A DNA stretch of 20,696 nucleotides. Source: CAZUMH01 sp964621645 (lineage in GTDB: Bacteria > Zhuqueibacterota > QNDG01 > JAGLOF01). Under the pieces are notes generated by a model. The model saw only the letters and a list, made by a program, of their open reading frames with translations. It ran no database searches and was not told the origin of the DNA. Positions 15,066 through 20,696 of the stretch are shown here, piece after piece. Position 1 is the stretch's first letter; each line of letters begins with the position of its first letter. The stretch lies in NCBI GenBank assembly GCA_964621645.1, contig CAZUMH010000063.1, positions 1 to 20,696 of the forward strand. Direction: 5' to 3'. A program made the position numbers and the translations under genes.

Positions 15066-18000
15066 GATCCGTCCAATTTGAAAAAGGCGGTTCAGGGACT
15101 GTATAAGACAGCTGACGACAGTATACGTCAGGCTCAATTTCACGGCCTGGAGGATGGACATACGTACGGGTATCTGATTAAGGCTACGTATGAGACATCC
15201 GGTTCCTCTTACACGATGTACACTCAGGTTTATTATGCTGCCCAGGATAACACACCTCCGGAAAGGGTGGCAGCGGCTCAGGCCTCTCTGGACGGTACTG
15301 ATCATGGATATCTTGTCTGGACACCGGTCACCGATCCAGCTCAACATGGCAGAGCGAGTGGAGTTTCCTCCTACCTGATCCTGCGGGGACTGGATAGCGG
15401 AGATGAATCGGTCGTGGACACGGTGACCTCCGGTGGATCGACGACTTGGAATGATCCGGATATAATCCGGGGGATCACATTTTACTATCATGTCCTGCCG
15501 GTTGATTCCGCCGGGAACGTCGGTGAGGGGGGCCGCTCCAACAGTCTGTTCCTTTCCGGTGATGATGGAGGCGGGAACGCTGATACCCTCAGCCATAATC
15601 CGGTGACAACGGTTGCTGATTCCGTTTACTTCAAAGGCGCGGTTGATACTCTCTGGTATAAACTGGAAGGATGGGAGCGAACGCTGCAATTTCAGGCAGT
15701 ACGGGAAGACAGCGCCTATTTTGAGAATCCGCCGGAAACGGGAGCACGATTCTTTGACAGCGACACCATGGCGGTAGATTCCGCAGGGATTGATCCAGCT
15801 AGGCCGGGATACCGTTACTGGGTGTTCAATTATGGCGAAGATCCAAATTCAGGTGAAAACATCGATCTGAATTTTATCGACGGCCGCACGTATCATCGCC
15901 GGGTCCTGCGCCGGGATGTTCAGGGAACGACTTTTATCAGACCGTTGACAAGCCGCTCTCCTGACTGTTTCTCGCCTTCTGACATCACACAGCTTGCCGT
16001 TCATTCATATATTGCCGATCCTGACGGAACAAACGAACATTATCATGATTGGCTCGTGAGGCTGAACTGGGAGCACGCTCTGGACGGGGCCAGCGGAGTA
16101 TGGCGCTATCACATCTATCGTAAGATTAGCGGGATTGATCAGGAGTATCAGGAGATTGCCGCCGATACGATAATAAAAGACTCGTGGTATATTGATACAA
16201 GCATTCCTGGTGAGGGGTACGATTCCAACACCTTGATTTACTACAAGGTAGGTTCCGAAGATGCCTGCGGCAACCTGCGCCTTCCGGCGGATATCGGCCG
16301 GGAAGCCAGCGATCGAGCTTTGGCAAAACCTCATTTCACCTTTTCCGGAGTCAGCCACAATGTTGACACTCTTTTCACTGCCAGAACGACGGTAACCGTC
16401 GAATTCTACGATCTGGATGTGGCCCAGGTGGACCGCTATTTGATAGAGGTTAACGGAGTGGAGAGTGAATATCCCGCCAACGGATCGGTGACAGTTACCA
16501 TTCCTCTGGATCAGGTAACCTTTTCCCGTCTGCGGGCCAGGACTATTTTCCAGAGTGGCCGTTCCGGTATCTGGTCCGATGTCAAGGTAGTATCTCTGCT
16601 TAATCTGCCCCCAGCAGATTTACAGGTCAGCCAAAAGAGAGCCGGATTCCCCGGCTGGACTGGCGACCTTTATCTGCAGTGGCGACGGGCTTCCCTGGAT
16701 AATAAAAATTACCAGGTGTGGCGCAGCCTTGACAGCCTCTCCTGGCAATTGGTGGATGACAGTGTAATTTCTTCCAAAGATACCGTGCAGTGGATCGACC
16801 AGTACGCATTTGACGAAAAGCTGAATCAGGCGGGTGACAAACTCAGCGCTTACCAAAAATATTTTTACAAGGTAAGAATGATTTCCACTCGGGGCGACAC
16901 CAGCGGTTTTTCTCCGGTAGCCTCTCATTTCTGTCCGATACCGCCCGAGGTTACATCGGACAGTCTTCTGAGTGATTGGAACGGGCAGCGCGCTATTAAG
17001 ATCACCTGGGAACGGCCGATGCCTTCAGTTGCACACGGATGGTGGCAAACCAGGATCAGTGTCTCACGGGACAGCCTTGCTAATGTAATTTATACCACAG
17101 ACGAACAGACCGATGTTGTTGATGACACCTCTTTCGTCTTCGATCAGGATGTATCATATGGTCATAACTATATCTTCCAACTCCGTGAAATCACGCAATA
17201 TCCTGAGGGACGTAACAGCGCACTCTCCAAACCCTGGACCTTTAATCTGGTAGAAATTGACTCACTTTTCGTCATCGCCCAGCCTCATGGACGTATCTAT
17301 CTCAATTGGTCCCAGGATCCTCTTGTGCATGTGCTTCCTATCGATTATTTCCGGGTGGAACGTCAGAACGGTTCAGCCCGTGATATCGCCACCCTTCCCA
17401 GGCAGACAATGGACTACATGGATGAAACGGGACTCGTTCATGGACAGGTGTATACCTACACGCTTTTTGCCATGAACTATCTGGATCAAGTACTGGCTTC
17501 GGGGAGCAGAACCGTCACCTGCGATAAGGGACGTGCCTTCATACCGGAAAAAGCGGTGCCGGAATCGCCATACTTCAACAGTGACAGCATTACGGTTCAT
17601 TGGCAGTTTACCGATGCCGGCAATGAGGTTGTTACCGGCACTACTTTGGGCGCGTACGAAATGTGCCTGGAGATGAGCGCAACCAAGACGTTCCCCATCG
17701 ATCCGACGCTGACAGTAAGCACAGGGTGGTTCAGCGCCAGAGTCAATCTCCTCTCCCGCAGAGTTCCGGTACCGCCTGCCGTAAATGAAAATAATGAGCC
17801 GGTGTATATCCGGCTGACGGCGAGAGACCGCTGGATGCATCCCGAGACACCTGTCTGGTCTGACACCACGGTTTCGATCTTCGATTTCGTCAGACCGGTC
17901 CCTGTCACTTCCATCTCAGTCACATCTGTTACCGCGTATTACGCTGCTTCGGACACAATCCTGGCCCGATTGACCTGGAATGATCCTTCCATATTGAATG

Positions 18001-18875
18001 TCGAGCCGCTCCTGGCCAATGTCGCACGCTACGAGATCCATCGTATTCAGAACGGTCAGGATATTCTGGCCGGAATAACTTCCGTAATTCCCGGCCGGAC
18101 TGAATCTGCCTACACCGATACGGTGAGGAACGGAGCGTACAGCTGGTATATCATCAGCAGGGACAGCGCAGGGAACATCATCTCTTCAGATTCAATTTCC
18201 TTCCCCGCTCCTGTAGCCACTCCTTCTCAGCCGCAGCCTCTGGGTTATAGGTCCTGCCAATGGGATCCCGTTACGGCGGCGCAGGGGACAGTACAGTATG
18301 TAGTTGAGATCGCTTCTGATCCGTCTCATTTCGCCTGGGCCTACCAAATAGGGTTGGATGATCCAGATAACCGGCTTATCTGTCACCAGGATTCCCTCAG
18401 CACTACATTTTTTACCTGCCAAAGCGGCTGGGGCAGCGTGGCGCATGATACGACCTGGTTCAGAGTAAAGGCCAAAGTAAGTGACATCCTTGAAAGCGGC
18501 TGGTCACCTCTGGGATTTTATACAGAGAATAATGGAAGCGAGACCGGAAATGGCAGCCTTTCAAACGCTTCCTCACTTCCTGATGAGTTCACCGTATATC
18601 CAAACTACCCCAACCCATTTAATGCAGAAACCGTCATTTCATACGATTTACCTGAAGAGAGTGATATGTTTGTACATATATACAATCTGCAGGGCAAGTG
18701 TATCCGCTCTTTGTACCAGGGGAGAGAGGAGGCGGGACATCATCAAAAAAGCTGGATAGGCAGGGATGATTCCGGCAGTGCAGTCGGATCGGGAATTTAT
18801 TTCGCCTTGATCCGTGCCGTTGGCACGGATGGATCATCCCATCAGGCCCGGATCAAAATGGTAATCGTCAAATGA
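15066..18875 (+). CDS. Large modular extracellular protein, C-terminal part, with FN3-like repeats and a type IX-style sorting domain
   Basis: About 1,269 residues open from the gap to the TGA, very likely the continuation of the gene at 14440. A TTG at 15078 could act as a start but has no ribosome site or signal peptide. The protein is a chain of Ig/fibronectin-III-like modules: recurring patterns such as a Trp-containing strand, YLILRG or YHIYRK, then TFYYHVLPVDSAGNVG, are seen at roughly 15240-15560, 16010-16320, 16600-16920 and on to about 18530. The last ~90 residues (from about 18595) are a C-terminal sorting/FlgD-like domain: VYPNYPNPFNAETVISYDLP, then VHIYNLQGKCIRSL, then GSGIYFALIRA. 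In Bacteroidota such tails direct proteins through the type IX secretion system. Its stop overlaps an upstream ATG of the next gene (ATGA at 18872-18875). The partner it binds or degrades is unknown; no enzyme domain was seen. Confidence 0.85.
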   Translation, partial: DPSNLKKAVQGLYKTADDSIRQAQFHGLEDGHTYGYLIKATYETSGSSYTMYTQVYYAAQDNTPPERVAAAQASLDGTDHGYLVWTPVTDPAQHGRASGVSSYLILRGLDSGDESVVDTVTSGGSTTWNDPDIIRGITFYYHVLPVDSAGNVGEGGRSNSLFLSGDDGGGNADTLSHNPVTTVADSVYFKGAVDTLWYKLEGWERTLQFQAVREDSAYFENPPETGARFFDSDTMAVDSAGIDPARPGYRYWVFNYGEDPNSGENIDLNFIDGRTYHRRVLRRDVQGTTFIRPLTSRSPDCFSPSDITQLAVHSYIADPDGTNEHYHDWLVRLNWEHALDGASGVWRYHIYRKISGIDQEYQEIAADTIIKDSWYIDTSIPGEGYDSNTLIYYKVGSEDACGNLRLPADIGREASDRALAKPHFTFSGVSHNVDTLFTARTTVTVEFYDLDVAQVDRYLIEVNGVESEYPANGSVTVTIPLDQVTFSRLRARTIFQSGRSGIWSDVKVVSLLNLPPADLQVSQKRAGFPGWTGDLYLQWRRASLDNKNYQVWRSLDSLSWQLVDDSVISSKDTVQWIDQYAFDEKLNQAGDKLSAYQKYFYKVRMISTRGDTSGFSPVASHFCPIPPEVTSDSLLSDWNGQRAIKITWERPMPSVAHGWWQTRISVSRDSLANVIYTTDEQTDVVDDTSFVFDQDVSYGHNYIFQLREITQYPEGRNSALSKPWTFNLVEIDSLFVIAQPHGRIYLNWSQDPLVHVLPIDYFRVERQNGSARDIATLPRQTMDYMDETGLVHGQVYTYTLFAMNYLDQVLASGSRTVTCDKGRAFIPEKAVPESPYFNSDSITVHWQFTDAGNEVVTGTTLGAYEMCLEMSATKTFPIDPTLTVSTGWFSARVNLLSRRVPVPPAVNENNEPVYIRLTARDRWMHPETPVWSDTTVSIFDFVRPVPVTSISVTSVTAYYAASDTILARLTWNDPSILNVEPLLANVARYEIHRIQNGQDILAGITSVIPGRTESAYTDTVRNGAYSWYIISRDSAGNIISSDSISFPAPVATPSQPQPLGYRSCQWDPVTAAQGTVQYVVEIASDPSHFAWAYQIGLDDPDNRLICHQDSLSTTFFTCQSGWGSVAHDTTWFRVKAKVSDILESGWSPLGFYTENNGSETGNGSLSNASSLPDEFTVYPNYPNPFNAETVISYDLPEESDMFVHIYNLQGKCIRSLYQGREEAGHHQKSWIGRDDSGSAVGSGIYFALIRAVGTDGSSHQARIKMVIVK

Positions 18876-18896
18876 TACTCCCAGTCAGGCAAACGT

Positions 18897-18900
18897 GGAG
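18897..18900 (+). promoter_or_regulatory. Ribosome binding site favouring the start at 18908
   Basis: GGAG is seven bases before the ATG at 18908. The alternative ATG at 18872 overlaps the previous stop but has no Shine-Dalgarno sequence. Confidence 0.5.
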
Positions 18901-18907
18901 ATATGCT

Positions 18908-19990
18908 ATGCCAAGGAAAGGGATTCAAGTAATACTCTTCCTAAACGTGGTGCTGTTACTTTCCCTGTCGGCACGGGCTCAGGAAATACGAAAAGAGGCG
19001 TGGCCGACAGAGAATGCGGTCTCAGAAAAACTCAATCGAATCAACATCACTGTTGATCCGGAACTTCCGGCTCCGGTGCTTCATAGGGAACCGGAATTTA
19101 CCTGGGGGACCAGCAACACTATTTTTTGGTCCAGTGACAGTGTAAGAACGATCGCTCAGACGTATCAGTACACTCTGCGAATCTTCGAAGCAGAGGCCCA
19201 ATACCTGCTCAACGGTTCTTCTGTGACACTCTGGGGATTTGTCAGCGGCAGCACTGGTTCAGCAACGTTTAACAATTTACCTGAAGCAGTTCCCATTTCA
19301 TACCGTTTGCGGTACTATGCTGAAGATGATACGGGCGGTTTCCACCTGAGTTACTGGTCGGCTGCTGTCATCTCACGGCAGGATATCAGCGCTCCAATAA
19401 TCGATACGGACAGTTCGGGTATCGTGGGTGTCGAAGATTTCGGCACTCAGCGCTGGATAGTCGGAAATGAGTTTTACTTGCGTGTCGCGGCAAGTGATCC
19501 TTCCTCCGGAAAGGTCATGCAGGTAGCGATTCAGGAGGAGAATTACCCAGCCACCTATACGACGATAATTCCACCGCAGGCTGAAATTGACACACTTATA
19601 TTCCATGAGCTCAAAACTGCTGCAAAAACTCCGGTGACTATCAGCTGGTGGGTGGTAGACGTTGCCCTTCAGACTTCTGAGAAACAGATGGACACAATCA
19701 TCTGGATGCCGCCCAACGAAGCGGAGGACAAACTCATCTGTTTTCCCAATCCCTTTAATCCTGAACAGAACGGCAGAGTAAAGATACTCTGCGGTATATC
19801 GCAGGTGACAGCGGCGCATATTTACGACCCCTTTGGAAACCATGTCATCGAACTGAAGAAGTCTATTAGTGATAACTTTTTTTCCTGGGACGGGAAAAAC
19901 GGGAATGGTGAAATGGTGGGCAGCGGAGGATACCTCTGCGTCATCGAAGGAAAGGGACAATACTACTGCAAAATCGCAGTATATCGTTAA
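18908..19990 (+). CDS. Secreted protein with FN3-like region and C-terminal sorting-type domain
   Basis: A 360-residue exported protein. Starting at 18908 gives a normal signal peptide (MPRKGIQVILFLNVVLLLSL, then SARAQ) behind GGAG; starting at 18872 would add 12 residues and create an ATGA overlap with the previous gene, so translational coupling is possible. The middle has Ig/FN3-like strands (EFTWGTSNTIFWSSDSV, then SYRLRYYAEDDTGGF). The final ~80 residues carry CFPNPFNPEQNG, HIYDPFGNHVIEL and GSGGYLCVIEG, the same kind of tail as the large upstream protein. Both are therefore likely cargo of the same secretion route. The PorV-like gene follows after 25 bases. No catalytic motif is visible. 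Confidence 0.8.
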   Translation: MPRKGIQVILFLNVVLLLSLSARAQEIRKEAWPTENAVSEKLNRINITVDPELPAPVLHREPEFTWGTSNTIFWSSDSVRTIAQTYQYTLRIFEAEAQYLLNGSSVTLWGFVSGSTGSATFNNLPEAVPISYRLRYYAEDDTGGFHLSYWSAAVISRQDISAPIIDTDSSGIVGVEDFGTQRWIVGNEFYLRVAASDPSSGKVMQVAIQEENYPATYTTIIPPQAEIDTLIFHELKTAAKTPVTISWWVVDVALQTSEKQMDTIIWMPPNEAEDKLICFPNPFNPEQNGRVKILCGISQVTAAHIYDPFGNHVIELKKSISDNFFSWDGKNGNGEMVGSGGYLCVIEGKGQYYCKIAVYR

Positions 19991-20015
19991 ATAACCTATC
20001 ATCCAAGAGATTGAG

Positions 20016-20696
20016 ATGGCCATGAAAAGGAAAATATTATATTCCCTCATCATTCTGTTAATTGGAGCTCACGAAACGGCTCTGGGCCAGTCGGATGGAG
20101 GTCTTGCCGGAGGCTTTCTCCGTTACGGAGTAGGAGGCAGGGCTCTTGGTATGGGACGCGCCTTTGTTGCCGTTTCAGATGATGCCAGCGGTATATATTG
20201 GAATCCCGCGGGGATTGTCGGAGCTGAACGACTGGAATTTTCTTCCATGTACTCCAATCTCTTTTATGACAGCCAGTATGGATACTTCGGGGCTGTGGTG
20301 CCCCGGCCTCTTCCAAACATCAAGGATCCTCTTTTGCGGTTTCTTTTCGGCCCCTCATCCGCGTTAGGTTTCGGCTGGGTCGGGATGTCAATGGTGGGAT
20401 TCGAGCAGCGGGATCAACTGAGCAATTATCTGGGAACATTCGGCTTGCAGCAGAATGGTTTTTTCTTTTCCTGGGCGCGGGAGAGCATCTGGTCCTGGGG
20501 CGTTCTCAGGAGCGGTGTGACATGTAAACTGGTAAATCAGAGTTTTCCCGATATGAGCCCGGTGTCTTCAGCTGGAATTGATGCGTCACCAAAGCGTACC
20601 AGTGCCGGACTCGATCTTGGATTCACTTTTCAGCCTGTTCATGCTCCGCTGTTTAAGGTAATATCCCTGCGCTATCTGCTCCCGTTGCGATTTGGT
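20016..20696 (+). CDS. PorV/PorQ-like outer-membrane protein, 5' part (runs off the window)
   Basis: The first 227 residues are visible, open to the last base. The signal peptide is residues 1-25 (ILYSLIILLIGAHETALG, then QSDGG). The mature start has LRYGVGGRALGMGRAFVAVS and ASGIYWNPAGI, the signature of the PorV/UPF0164 group of outer-membrane beta-barrels. In Bacteroidota, PorV carries proteins with C-terminal sorting domains to the surface. The gene sits 25 bases after one PNPFN-tailed protein and downstream of another, so a functional link is plausible but inferred. A second in-frame ATG at 20022 is possible; AAGAGA at about 20005-20010 is closer to the chosen start. Confidence 0.8.
   Translation, partial: MAMKRKILYSLIILLIGAHETALGQSDGGLAGGFLRYGVGGRALGMGRAFVAVSDDASGIYWNPAGIVGAERLEFSSMYSNLFYDSQYGYFGAVVPRPLPNIKDPLLRFLFGPSSALGFGWVGMSMVGFEQRDQLSNYLGTFGLQQNGFFFSWARESIWSWGVLRSGVTCKLVNQSFPDMSPVSSAGIDASPKRTSAGLDLGFTFQPVHAPLFKVISLRYLLPLRFG

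Noticed and set aside
1..20696. Search for CRISPR arrays, insertion sequences, integrases and restriction or toxin-antitoxin genes.
   Set aside because: No direct-repeat array, terminal inverted repeats, transposase or related motifs were seen in any frame.

Overview
The window looks like draft-genome (probably metagenome-assembled) sequence from a Gram-negative bacterium of the Fibrobacterota-Chlorobiota-Bacteroidota (FCB) neighbourhood, for example one of its candidate phyla such as KSB1, Marinimicrobia or Calditrichota. This placement is inference. It rests on a lipoprotein with a lipobox, several outer-membrane beta-barrel proteins of the OmpP1/PorV type, and two large secreted proteins ending in PNPFN-type (type IX secretion-like) C-terminal domains. 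A run of ten N at 15054-15063 is a scaffold gap inside one of these genes.

Layout. 1-1180 (+): the end of pyrF and a complete pyrE, the last two steps of UMP synthesis. They meet tail-to-tail, with overlapping stop codons, a minus-strand 641-aa protein built largely of ACT-like regulatory modules, which lies downstream of a treT-type trehalose synthase gene (GTG start). 4447-4729 is an AT-rich divergent promoter region. 4730-9824 (+) is a translation/RNA-processing block: a fused radical SAM/DUF2344 protein, ribonuclease G, then (from its own TTGACA promoter) rplU and rpmA, closed by a clear terminator. L21 carries an unusual Lys/Ala-rich tail. 10017-13197 (+) holds cell-envelope genes: an aromatic-rich lipoprotein, an OmpP1/PorV-like barrel with a terminator after it, and a second probable outer-membrane protein. 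13265-13865 holds argR and a convergent tRNA-Leu(CAA) that share a bidirectional terminator. 13866-14439 has no intact gene. It carries the tRNA promoter, a possible decayed fragment of an RND-pump adaptor gene, and an extended -10 promoter for the next operon. 14440-20696 (+) is an apparent secretion operon: a giant modular extracellular protein (split by the N gap), a second PNPFN-tailed secreted protein overlapping or abutting it, and a PorV-like outer-membrane protein running off the end.

How the genes fit together: three themes are visible. One is central metabolism (pyrimidine and trehalose synthesis, with a possible ACT sensor). The second is a conserved RNase G/ribosomal-protein neighbourhood. 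The third is an outer-membrane and secretion set in which PorV-like barrels sit next to proteins carrying sorting-type tails. The least explained elements are the ACT-array protein, the aromatic-rich lipoprotein, the L21 tail, and an ArgR lacking the first Asp of its usual arginine-binding pair.
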